A stretch of DNA of 9,712 bases from Propionibacteriaceae bacterium (GTDB lineage: Bacteria; Actinomycetota; Actinomycetes; Propionibacteriales; Propionibacteriaceae): NCBI GenBank assembly GCA_024636075.1, contig JAGXHS010000149.1, positions 1-9,712 on the forward strand, in the 5' to 3' direction. Under the pieces are notes generated by a model. That model saw nothing but the letters and a program-made list of their open reading frames with translations, made no database searches and was not told where the DNA came from. The position numbers were made by a program, and so were the translations under genes. Below, in pieces: positions 1 through 6,867 of the stretch. Position 1 is the first letter of the stretch. Every line of letters starts with the position of its first letter.

Positions 1-1050
1 GCGGATGATCGCGAGGAGGTCCGCCGCGGTGATCGTGCCTGCGCGCCACTCGGCCATTGCAGGGAGCAGCAGTGGCATCGTCACCTCGCGGTCGATGAGG
101 TTGTACCTTCGCAGAAGTCGATCGACTGCCGCGCTACCAGTGCGCGCTTCGCGTAGCTCCTGAAAGTGGACCGAGTAGTCGCGCATGTCGGCCAACGCGT
201 CTTGGATTTCTCTCTGTCCCTGCTTGATATAGGTCTTGAAGTCCTCGTAGAGGCGCTTCATGTTCGGGATGCGGCCCAACTTCGACGTCAGGTAGTGCCT
301 GATGAAGCGCGAGGTGTCGTAGTCGCAGTTGATCTCAATGTGGTTCCAGAATTTGTCGTATAGGCGTTCCTGCCGCTGCCGGCTGTGGCCCATCAGGACG
401 AAGTTGCGGATCATGTCCGCCTCGGACAGGTCCAGGCCAGTCGAGTTTAGGCTTTCGAAGATCAGCTGGGCGTCATCATCGCGCTCTAACCTCAGCTTCA
501 TTATCTGGAGTCGGCGAATCGCATCGAAGATGTCGTCTCCGGTTAGCTCACCTCGGGAGATCCGGCTCGCGAAATAGGTGTAGTTTGCCGTGACGTTCGA
601 CCCTTCATCGAAGTGCTCCTCATCATCGAAGAGCTTCGAGTAGGCGCTGGCGTCAGCTTTGACCGGCTTGAGCTTAAGTTTGTACCCAGACGCCGCATAT
701 TTGGAACTCAGGTAATCCTCAAGAATGCGGTTCGCTAGGTTGGGGTTCCCCGAGACAGTGCCAGCGCGCAGACCATGAAACAGCGCAAGGAAGAGCAGAT
801 TCACCGTGGTCAGGCGCTGCTGCCCATCGATAATGATGGATTCGCCGATCATGCCGCCCCCCTCGTCCTTGAAGACGATCGCACCGAAGAAGTGGGTCTC
901 CCGTCCTTCCGTGCTCATCTCTACCAAGTCGTCAAACAGCCGAGCACAGTTCTCGAGCTTCCAGTCGTAATTCCGTTGATACACCGGAACCACCAAGCAC
1001 CTGTCGCCCCCAGCGAACATTTCTACGAGGGGTTGCAAAGATCCCTGCAT
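1..1050 (-). CDS. DUF262 (GmrS-like) protein, N-terminal 350 residues; C-terminus beyond left edge
   Basis: The frame is open from an ATG at 1050-1048 to the left edge, giving 350 residues without a stop. Residues 21-30 read VPVYQRNYDW and residues 74-82 read IDGQQRLTT. The second is the DGQQR nucleotide-binding motif of the ParB/Srx-like fold that defines DUF262. The conserved block LIFESLNSTGLDLSEADMIR covers residues 196-215. In the family this domain (GmrS) binds and hydrolyses NTP and is usually followed by a DUF1524 HNH nuclease domain (GmrD). Together they cut modified DNA, as in the type IV restriction enzyme GmrSD. The visible part ends before any DUF1524, so nuclease activity is inferred only. 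The start is supported by a GAGAAGGGA ribosome-binding site about 11 bases upstream. An ATG ten bases earlier is out of frame. The next 900 bp upstream hold no gene, so this is the first gene of its transcript. Family assignment is secure; function in defence is likely but not shown. Confidence 0.92.
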   Translation of the reverse strand, partial: MQGSLQPLVEMFAGGDRCLVVPVYQRNYDWKLENCARLFDDLVEMSTEGRETHFFGAIVFKDEGGGMIGESIIIDGQQRLTTVNLLFLALFHGLRAGTVSGNPNLANRILEDYLSSKYAASGYKLKLKPVKADASAYSKLFDDEEHFDEGSNVTANYTYFASRISRGELTGDDIFDAIRRLQIMKLRLERDDDAQLIFESLNSTGLDLSEADMIRNFVLMGHSRQRQERLYDKFWNHIEINCDYDTSRFIRHYLTSKLGRIPNMKRLYEDFKTYIKQGQREIQDALADMRDYSVHFQELREARTGSAAVDRLLRRYNLIDREVTMPLLLPAMAEWRAGTITAADLLAIIR

Positions 1051-1642
1051 ATGGTTTCCATCCCTTCTCAGCTACTGCGGATCAAGACTCACCAGGACGA
1101 CGCCCGAACTCGGTGTGGAAAGACTCGAGTGTTGTCGCGATCATCACCTAGATCAAGGCCCCTATCCTGAAGCCGAAGGCTTTGTCACCGGGTCCGACAC
1201 ACAGAAATATCAAGTCTTAGCCCGTGTGGCTTCGGTCCAGCGTATCGTGTCGGCACATGTGAACGAGCCCTTGGCGCAGCCTGATCGTCATTGACGGACA
1301 TCGGAGTTGGTATCCGATCACCCTGCATGTCCGATGAAGTTGCCACCTCAAGAGTGGCCGGCCGCAGGCCACCAAGGTGCGACGGTCTTGGTCCTGCCTG
1401 ACCCCACCAGTCGGTGCAAGGTGTCAAAATCGAGGATGTAGCTGAAGGCGGGACCGCGTCGTCTCGACGTCTACATGCAATAGTCGTCGTGCCGCTGGAC
1501 ACATCGTTTGCGAGATTTCGTCCGTGTTCCCCGGCTTGGCTGGCCCGGTTCAGGGAATTGGTGGCCGAGAGGCGGACTGCGACGCAGGGGCTCTCCGTCC
1601 CGGAGAGGTACCGGATCGTGTAAACAAGGGAGCCGACTGTTG
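1051..1642. other. Non-coding stretch upstream of the DUF262 gene
   Basis: No frame here resembles a protein family. The long minus-strand frame covering 1185-2075 is arginine-, serine- and proline-rich with no domain, and it overlaps the esterase 3' end in another frame, so I treat it as a chance frame of GC-rich DNA. The DUF262 promoter should lie in the first part. A GTGACA hexamer (minus strand, about 1180) is followed after 17 bases by ATAGGG, a weak -35/-10 candidate. A short inverted repeat (AAGCC/GGCTT, 3-base loop) sits at about 1170-1182 inside that spacer. No tRNA, rRNA or CRISPR structure was seen. Confidence 0.5.
1295..1335. repeat. Cluster of TCCGAT / ATCGGA half-sites
   Basis: ATCGGA at 1300-1305 and TCCGAT at 1313-1318 form a perfect 6-bp inverted repeat with a 7-base spacer. 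A second TCCGAT lies at 1330-1335. CGGACAT (1295-1301) and ATGTCCG (1327-1333) form another, wider inverted repeat, so two alternative pairings exist. This could be a regulator-binding site or simply a fold of the surrounding decayed DNA. It lies about 250 bp upstream of the DUF262 start. Confidence 0.35.
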
Positions 1643-1956
1643 GTGTGACTCCATCGTGCGACTGGGTGGCGCGTGTCCGGGAGAAGCGCTCCCTTTTCGG
1701 CTGCGGCCAGTGCATCAAGGCCCCACTGATGGCTACAGCCCCGGGTGACCTGGCCGGGCTGCGGCGTCCCGTTCCCTTGGCGGCCGGGGTGGCTCTGGCG
1801 AGGAAGGGGTTGGCCTGCCCGGTCGGCCGAAGGAAGGTGCTGGTCGTCGGGGTGCAACCGGTCACGGAACTTGACCGGACATGAAATCCGGGGTTGCGCG
1901 GAGGCCTGGTTCCCCGAGGAAGCGATGGCACGCTCTCGCGAGAGGCCCTTCGTCCG
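1643..1956 (+). other. Highly structured non-coding stretch; candidate 5' remnant of a group II intron
   Basis: The plus strand contains GTGTG at 1643 and GTGCGAC at 1656, both fitting the GUGYG 5' end of group II introns. They are followed by dense complementary segments. GGGAG/CTCCC lies near 1679-1693. AGCCCCGG pairs with CCGGGCT near 1737-1762, apart from one unpaired C. CCGGTCA pairs with TGACCGG (1858-1878). GCAACC (about 1854) pairs with GGTTGC (about 1893) and encloses that stem and a GGA/TCC hairpin, making a three-way junction. CTCTCGCGAGAG near 1933-1944 is a perfect palindrome. This resembles a domain I fold, but there is no reverse transcriptase and no domain V, so it would be a dead 5' fragment cut off by the esterase gene. 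Another structured RNA or coincidental GC-rich pairing remains possible. Confidence 0.3.
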
Positions 1957-3543
1957 CTATTCGACAGAACCCCCAACATGTGAGGGGTGGCCGCTTGACT
2001 CCGGGATGGGGAGCCCCTGCCAGCCGCTGTAGTCGCCCCAGGCGTTGAACCTGTCGCTTCGAGGGTTGACGTCAACGTGGTCCCGCTCGCTGTCGAAGAT
2101 CATCACTTTGCCGTCCTCCGCGTCGTAGCGCGGCCATGAGTCCAGCGGGACACGATTGTGCGCGAAGCTGATCCAATGGTCCTGGATCCGGATGCTGGCT
2201 GCCCTCCGCGCCCGCGCGCCGCCCAGGATGCCAAACGTGCGTTCCATTGCAGAGTGCGTATCGCCCATCACAAGTGGAATCTCCGTGCCGTGAGTCGCGC
2301 CGAAGCCAAGGAGATCCAGGAGCCGGGTCGAGACATCGAATCGGTAGACCCAGGTAGGGGCAAACGCGGCGTGTGCGCGCGCCACCCGCCCGCTCGGAAT
2401 CGCAAAATGAAGGTCACCGCAGAACTCGGCGAGGCTGGACCTGCTGGGATAGCCGCGATACAACCCCAGCACTTGGTCCCGGATGGCGGGGTCAGTCAAG
2501 TCCAGGGCCTTCTCGGCACGACTGCTGTTGTAGCCGAGGTGCAGTGATTTGACGAGCTGCAGGAGAGCCCCTTCGCGCTCATTGGTGCCGATGATGAGCG
2601 GAACCGCTGTGGCCGTACCGGCTTGGAAGGCGTCGGTGGGGCTGACGGGGAGTAGGTCGCCGTCGATCACCGGGCCCATTCCGTACACGCCGGGCATGAC
2701 GTCGGCGGCTCGACTCAGCATTCGGTCCGTCGCTGTGGCGAAATCCTCCGGACCAGTGGCATCGAGACGCCGTTGCACCGCTCCGACATCAGTCGGATCT
2801 TCGCCCAGTTCCTCGACGAACCAGCTCGCGAATTCGCTCGCGTGCGGCCTGTCCAGGGTCAGCATGGGATCGCTGCTCTGCGCGATCCCGGCGCTGAACA
2901 GGTTGTGAGCTGACGGAGAGGCAAACAAGGTAGTGACCGAGACCGCACCGGCTGACTCGCCGAAGACAGTGACCTTCTCCGGATCGCCGTCGAAATTCGG
3001 GATGTTCTCCCGCACCCATTCGAGCGCGGCGATCTGATCGCGCAGCCCCACGTTCGTCTCGAAGGTCCGATCGGCGTTGTTGTAGGCCGAGAAGTCGACC
3101 CAACCGAGTGCGCCGAGTCGGTAGTTGAACGTCACCAGCACAAGATCTCCGCGTGCTGCAAGAGATTCGTTCGCATAGAGCTTCTGTGCCGAATCCCCCA
3201 CCGCGAAAGCCCCGCCGTATATCCACACCATGACCGGTCGAGGGGTGTCTGAGGGCGTCTTGGGCGTCATCACGTTGATGGTCAGACAATCCTCCGACTG
3301 CCTCCGAGATCGGATGCCGAGACCCTTTCCCTGAAGGGGAATCGCCCCGAACCGGGCGCAATCCCTGACTCCGTCCCACGGCGCGGGCGGTTGTGGGCCT
3401 CGGAATCGCAACGGGCCGAGCGGTGGTGCGGCGTACGGGATCCCACGCCACGCATACGCTCCTTTGAGTTCCGTGCCGAGAACAGCACCAGCCGTGGTCT
3501 GCCGGATGAGATCGTCGCCGGCTTGTGTCATCATCCCCACCAT
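1957..3543 (-). CDS. Type-B carboxylesterase (alpha/beta hydrolase)
   Basis: A 528-residue carboxylesterase of the para-nitrobenzyl-esterase type, expected to hydrolyse carboxylic esters in the cytoplasm, since no signal peptide is visible. Numbering from the ATG at 3543, the family landmarks appear in order: FRGIPYA-like WRGIPYA near 32, SEDCLTINV at 83-91, the oxyanion-hole loop YGGAF at 109-113, and the nucleophile elbow FGESAG with Ser197. The acid follows in GTNEREG (Glu324) and the histidine in THGTEIP (His418), so the Ser-Glu-His triad is complete. The start is uncertain: ATGs at 3543, 3534 and 3531 are all possible, and the frame stays open to a GTG at 3648, but family similarity begins only at about residue 12. 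No strong ribosome-binding site decides between them. The last 10-15 residues after GLPIP look non-conserved and border the structured stretch at 1643-1956. A 189-bp gap to the DUF427 gene upstream suggests a separate transcript. Substrate unknown. Confidence 0.93.
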   Translation of the reverse strand: MVGMMTQAGDDLIRQTTAGAVLGTELKGAYAWRGIPYAAPPLGPLRFRGPQPPAPWDGVRDCARFGAIPLQGKGLGIRSRRQSEDCLTINVMTPKTPSDTPRPVMVWIYGGAFAVGDSAQKLYANESLAARGDLVLVTFNYRLGALGWVDFSAYNNADRTFETNVGLRDQIAALEWVRENIPNFDGDPEKVTVFGESAGAVSVTTLFASPSAHNLFSAGIAQSSDPMLTLDRPHASEFASWFVEELGEDPTDVGAVQRRLDATGPEDFATATDRMLSRAADVMPGVYGMGPVIDGDLLPVSPTDAFQAGTATAVPLIIGTNEREGALLQLVKSLHLGYNSSRAEKALDLTDPAIRDQVLGLYRGYPSRSSLAEFCGDLHFAIPSGRVARAHAAFAPTWVYRFDVSTRLLDLLGFGATHGTEIPLVMGDTHSAMERTFGILGGARARRAASIRIQDHWISFAHNRVPLDSWPRYDAEDGKVMIFDSERDHVDVNPRSDRFNAWGDYSGWQGLPIPESSGHPSHVGGSVE

Positions 3544-3732
3544 TTCAATCTTGTGAACGAGCCAATCATCGCACCGACGTGGGCGTCGATGGAGAGGCGT
3601 TCTCCAGCCCTCGCCGAGTTCTGATTGGCCAACATGTCTATCTTCCACATGCCCTGTGACGCTGGCACAGTGTGCTCCCGGGCGCCCGCCGTTGCCCGCG
3701 GCCGCGTTGGTACTGCGTTCCGCCCGTGGGTC

Positions 3733-4488
3733 CTACCCGATTCGCACGCCGTCGACCCAGAACTCCAGCGCGGCGTCCTTCTCTGGCAAGAACGCGACCA
3801 TACCTGCGACCTTCGCGGCCTCGGGGAGCGGCGTTTCATACCCGCACAGGACGTCGGCGATCTCCGTGTCGCCCACCGCCAGGCTCCAATACGAGGCGGT
3901 CCCCTTGTACGGGCAGTGGCTCTGGGTGGTGGTGGGGGTGAACAGGTCCATCCGGACGTCCACCCGGGGCAGGTAGTAGCGCGGCCCGAGGCCGGTCTCA
4001 TAGAGCACCACGGGGCGGCTGGAGTCGGCGACCACCTCACCGTTCAGGACCACGCGGACGTGGCGACTGCTGGCCAGGGCGTCGATGCGGACGTACGGGC
4101 TGCGCGCGTGGGTGAACACCACCTGGTCCTCCTCCAGCCAGGTGTCGAACGAGGACCAGGTCAGCGTGAACGCCTCCCGCATGGCCTCGGTGGGGGCCTT
4201 GGGGAAGCGGCGCGCTGCCTTCGGCAGCACGCGCTCCCCGATGACGACGTCGAACAATTCGCTCGGGCCGAGGACCTTCGAGCGCGGCCCCTCGCTGGCG
4301 GGCTCCAGCTCGGCCTCCAGATCCCGCTCGAGGAAGAAGAACTGCGGATAGTAGGGGTGCTCCCACACCAGGAGCGGCGCGACGGCGTCGGCCACCAGGT
4401 CCCCCGCGCTGAACGCGCGGACCCTGCGCTGTCCGGGCTGCACCGTGCCGGGGGTGATGGTGAACGGGTTCTGCACGATGTCGGTCAT
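3733..4488 (-). CDS. DUF427 protein with two DUF427 modules
   Basis: This 251-residue protein is built from two DUF427 modules, a family of small beta-rich domains of unknown biochemical role that is common in actinomycetes. The second module (about 143-248) is typical: HVRVVLNGEVVADS, then VLYETGLGPRYYLPRVDV, then CPYKGTASYWS and a C-terminal VDGVRIG. The first (about 22-115) is more divergent but keeps the same order, with VADAVAPLLVWEHPYYPQFF. A charged linker holding TWSSFDTWLEED joins them. The ATG at 4488 is chosen because AAAGG lies about 9 bases upstream and similarity starts there. The frame is open to 4617, but those 43 residues are low-complexity and partly encoded by a repeated element. 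No signal peptide or membrane segment is seen. The gene stands alone between gaps on both sides. Identification is firm; function is unknown for the family. Confidence 0.92.
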   Translation of the reverse strand: MTDIVQNPFTITPGTVQPGQRRVRAFSAGDLVADAVAPLLVWEHPYYPQFFFLERDLEAELEPASEGPRSKVLGPSELFDVVIGERVLPKAARRFPKAPTEAMREAFTLTWSSFDTWLEEDQVVFTHARSPYVRIDALASSRHVRVVLNGEVVADSSRPVVLYETGLGPRYYLPRVDVRMDLFTPTTTQSHCPYKGTASYWSLAVGDTEIADVLCGYETPLPEAAKVAGMVAFLPEKDAALEFWVDGVRIG

Positions 4489-4560
4489 GCTGCGTGCCTT
4501 TCGTTGGGGAGTGCGTGGGTCTGGAGGGGTGTCGCGGGACGGCGGTGCGGCGAACGCCCC

Positions 4561-4657
4561 GGTGGGGGAGCGGAGGGCGAGTGCCGACGGTGCCATTGTC
4601 CAGCGGTTTCCTGTCATGGTGGCTGTGATCGGATGATGGATGTGCCGTCAGGTGCCG
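4561..4657. repeat. Dispersed direct repeat, copy 1 (about 97 bp)
   Basis: This segment recurs in the same orientation at 6868-6967. I count 88 identical positions of 97 aligned and one 3-base gap. The stretch 4626-4652 is identical over 27 bases to 6936-6962. Similarity fades over about 15 bases past 4657. It begins 73 bp upstream of the DUF427 start codon. It encodes nothing recognisable on either strand. It may be the end of a mobile element or a duplicated regulatory region. Confidence 0.85.
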
Positions 4658-4734
4658 GTCCGTCTGACCGGCGGCTTACCTGTGCACGTGCGAAACCCGG
4701 TCACGTCGGGAAATGGTTCCATCACGGCCAGGCC

Positions 4735-4830
4735 GGCGGGTGCGTCGCTCTGCTCGGGTGCTCCGGCTCGGGCACGAGCCCCGTCCTGCGCCTCGTCGCC
4801 GGCTTCGACACTCCCGACGACGCCGACGTA
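4735..4830 (+). pseudogene. Fossil fragment of an ABC-transporter ATPase (Walker A region)
   Basis: The plus-strand frame reads GGCVALLGCSGSGTSP and continues VLRLVAGFDTPDDADV. This matches the Walker A segment of importer-type ABC ATPases (typically GECVALLGPSGSGKST, then LRLVAGLDTPDAG). The essential Walker lysine is replaced by Thr and the following Thr by Pro (positions 4756-4782). No ABC signature LSGGQ or Walker B follows, and no start region precedes it. About 95 bp downstream the left end of an IS remnant begins, so the gene was probably cut by insertion or deletion. A minus-strand frame through the same bases is open but resembles no family known to me. Confidence 0.6.
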
Positions 4831-4924
4831 CCGAGACGGTCGAACGTCGCCTCAGCGGTGTCACCGTCGAGCAGCAGGACCGCTCTTCCTCCGCACTGCA
4901 CGATTCCGACGAGGCTCACGTTAG

Positions 4925-4989
4925 TGTGCCCGCGAAACGGGCATGGTGGCTCAATTGCGGTGGTGCCTGAATTGGGACTGCCCGCGAAA
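4925..4989 (+). repeat. Probable left end of the IS whose transposase remnant follows
   Basis: The 11-mer TGCCCGCGAAA occurs twice, at 4927-4937 and 4979-4989. The first copy forms a perfect hairpin, TGCCCG-cgaaa-CGGGCA (4927-4943). Two ATTG-containing segments (TCAATTGCGG, TGAATTGGGACTG) lie between them. Repeated short motifs about 50 bp upstream of a transposase gene are typical of transposase-binding sites at an IS end. The exact terminus, perhaps TGTGCCC at 4925, and any target duplication cannot be fixed because the right end is missing. Confidence 0.5.
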
Positions 4990-5035
4990 GTGGGGGCGGG
5001 GCTGGGCATGCTGAGTTGTGAATGGTGGATTGTCG

Positions 5036-5460
5036 GTGGGTGTCCGGGTGGAGATCACGAAGAAGTACGCGACGGCGTACCGGAAGGCGGCCAAGAAGGA
5101 CAGGGAGAGATCTTCGGTCAGGTGTGTGCGGTGACTGGCTGGTCCCGCGAGAACGTGATGCGACGCCGGTTGGTGGCCGCAGGGCGGACCGTGTCCACGG
5201 TCACCCGGATGGATCGGCGCAAGGGTCGGGGGCGCTGAAGTACGCACTCCAGACACGCGGCGTGCTGAGGCGGGTCTGGGCTGTCTCGGGTGGTCAGTGC
5301 GGCAAGTACCTGGCGGTGTCGCTGCCGGCATTGTTGGACTCCCTGGAGGCCCGGCGAGCTGGTGCAAGGTCAGCACGGTTACAGTCCGGGGTGCGCACCG
5401 AGCTGGAAGCGATGTCGGCGGCCACGATGGACCGCTACCTTGCTCCTCGCCGCCGCCGGC
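5036..5460 (+). pseudogene. Frameshifted, 3'-truncated DDE transposase gene (integrase-core type)
   Basis: The remnant is readable only by joining three frames. GTG at 5036 or 5048 gives VEITKKYATAYRKAAKKDR. After a frameshift near 5103 the next frame gives GEIFGQVCAVTGWSREN and then RRRLVAAGRTVSTVTRMDRR. After a second frameshift near 5235 (stop at 5236-5238) the third gives YALQTRGVLRRVWAVSGG, QCGKYLAVSLPALLDSLEA and MSAATMDRYLA. This matches the N-terminal third of actinomycete transposases with a C-terminal integrase (rve) core, of the kind usually filed under ISNCY/IS1202-like; that family label is tentative. The DDE catalytic domain is absent, because similarity stops at about 5445-5460, just before the EcsC gene. 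The element cannot move itself. Its left end is probably at 4925. Confidence 0.8.
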
Positions 5461-5479
5461 CTCACGTGATCCCCACCAG

Positions 5480-6634
5480 ATGTCCCAAGAGCCACATTTG
5501 TCCATTTTCGAGTCGACGGGCGATGATGAACCCATGGAAAGCTTTGAGGGAATGTCAGCCTACGAAAAGAGGGCATGGAGCGCACTTATTCACCAGGAAG
5601 GTGAACGAAAGAATGGCATTGCCCAGAAGGCGAAAGATGGAGCCACGAATGCGGCTCGGCGTCTGGGTGATGCCCTTGAGCGGGTGCCCGCTAGCGCTCA
5701 AGCCAGCAAGTTCGCCCACCAACTCGCTGAACCGGTACAGGAACTGATGGTCCGTTCGTTCAGGGGCCTCTTCGATCAAGTGTTCCTGCGATCTGTCCAT
5801 TCGGTGTCGTTGGATCGCCGTCTACGACGTCTCCAGAAGAAGCACCCGGAAGTTGGTACCTCCGAGGTCCTGCGACTGCAGGACCTCGAGCTTCTGGACA
5901 GAACCCGTCCCCGGTTCCGGCACCAGTCGATAGCGGGAGTGGAAGGCGCATTGTCGTCCTTGGCCATCACCGGACTCCAAGTCAGTGCGACTGTCTCAGG
6001 GGGCGCAACAGCGGGCGGCACAGCAGCGGTGATCGCCGCTGACAGTGCCGCGTCCCTCTCATTGCTCGGGCGGTCGGTTGCCGAGGTGGCGGTCAACTAC
6101 GGGTACAATCCTCGCCTTCCTGATGAGGAAATGTACATCATGGGCATCATGGCCTACTCCACCGCATCGGCAGGCTCGGCAGCCAAGATTGCTTCGTTCA
6201 GAGAGCTCACAAACCTGACCGGGCAGATGATGCGCGGAGCGACATGGCATCAGCTTGGGCAGGACGGACTGGTGCGAGCGCTCCAGACTGTCTTCGCCAA
6301 GTTGGGGTGGAAGCTCACCCACAAGCGACTGGCCCAAGCGGTGCCCATCGCTGGCGCCGTCTTGCTCGCGGGCCTCAGCGTGCAGATGATGGAGACGGCC
6401 ATCAGAGATGCTACGCGCATCTACCGCCTCCGATTCCTGACGGAGAAGTACGGGCTCGACGTGACTAAGTGGCTTGCGGACGCGGATTCCGAGGAGCGCC
6501 CAGAACCCACAAGAGGTGACGACGATGTCATCTCCTTGGATATGGCCGACTACATCGATGAGGCTGACAACGTCAGCAATGAGTCTCGCGACACCGGCGA
6601 CGGCGATTCACCTCCGAGTGGCCTGCGCGGGTAG
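5480..6634 (+). CDS. EcsC-family protein
   Basis: A 384-residue protein of the EcsC family, named after the third gene of the Bacillus ecs locus; its biochemical role is not established. The conserved part runs from about residue 108 to 325. It contains LDRRLRRLQKKHPEVGTSEV, a long small-residue stretch at 151-200 with SGGATAGGTAAVIAADSAAS, then VAEVAVNYGYN and DEEMYIMGIMAYS. VPIAGAVLLAGLSVQMMETA (288-307) precedes the closing YRLRFL. The two hydrophobic stretches suggest membrane association or insertion; no signal peptide is seen. The N-terminal 100 residues are charged and variable, and the C-terminal tail (about 333-378) is rich in Asp and Glu. The start is uncertain: ATG at 5480 lacks a clear ribosome-binding site, and ATG at 5534 or 5552 is possible. 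This is the only intact plus-strand gene, lying between two transposase remnants. Its last five codons run antisense through IS630 debris. Confidence 0.88.
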   Translation: MSQEPHLSIFESTGDDEPMESFEGMSAYEKRAWSALIHQEGERKNGIAQKAKDGATNAARRLGDALERVPASAQASKFAHQLAEPVQELMVRSFRGLFDQVFLRSVHSVSLDRRLRRLQKKHPEVGTSEVLRLQDLELLDRTRPRFRHQSIAGVEGALSSLAITGLQVSATVSGGATAGGTAAVIAADSAASLSLLGRSVAEVAVNYGYNPRLPDEEMYIMGIMAYSTASAGSAAKIASFRELTNLTGQMMRGATWHQLGQDGLVRALQTVFAKLGWKLTHKRLAQAVPIAGAVLLAGLSVQMMETAIRDATRIYRLRFLTEKYGLDVTKWLADADSEERPEPTRGDDDVISLDMADYIDEADNVSNESRDTGDGDSPPSGLRG

Positions 6635-6831
6635 TTCGTTGTAGAAGTCGTCCGAGTGAGGCCAGGCTCTGTTAGGCGCTCTTGGTCCAGATGAATGGGC
6701 GGGGTCCTCGTTCCAGGCCTTGACCCATCTGCGGATTCGGCCTCGAAGGCCTGGCCGCTGCGGTGGTCGGAGCGTTGGAGCAGATCGGCTGTGACGTAGG
6801 CGAAAAGCGGCTCGACGAGTTTGAGCATGAG
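6618..6831 (-). pseudogene. C-terminal remnant of an IS630-family transposase
   Basis: Three frames must be joined. The first frame gives LKLVEPLFAYVTADLLQRSD and HRSGQAFEAE. The second gives IRRWVKAWNEDP, and the third gives RPFIWTKSA, then a TAA at 6674-6672. The third frame continues after the stop as QSLASLGRLLQRTTRAGH to 6618. This is the ordered C-terminus of IS630 transposases (typically FAYLT...VQALEADIRRWVKAWNEDPRPFVWTKTAEQILESLGR...GAGH). So there are two frameshifts and a nonsense change where GAA is expected. Everything upstream of this C-terminal section, including the catalytic core, is missing beyond 6831. The 3' end overlaps the last codons of the EcsC gene on the opposite strand. 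Confidence 0.82.
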
Positions 6832-6867
6832 ACCTGACCCGCGCCCCCGCCACCTTGGCCGAGGCCC

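Noticed and set aside
1185..2075. Minus-strand frame of 296 codons
   Set aside because: Low-complexity, Arg/Ser/Pro-rich product with no family, overlapping the esterase 3' end in a different frame; it also crosses a stretch better explained as structured non-coding DNA.
2789..3451. Minus-strand frame of 220 codons
   Set aside because: Out-of-frame shadow of the esterase gene, whose catalytic motifs are in the other frame.
3654..3670. CTGTG-7-CACAG inverted repeat between the DUF427 and esterase genes
   Set aside because: Only 5 bp and no T-run; too weak to call a terminator.
4722..5009. Minus-strand frame containing NVSLVGIVQCGGRAVLLLDG
   Set aside because: It looks protein-like in part but matches no family I know. 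The opposite strand carries an ordered ABC Walker A segment, so the minus frame is taken as its shadow.
3625..5238. Plus-strand frame of 537 codons
   Set aside because: It is antisense to the DUF427 gene for its first half. Its later part only happens to pass through the ABC fossil and the middle frame of the transposase remnant. It is not one protein.
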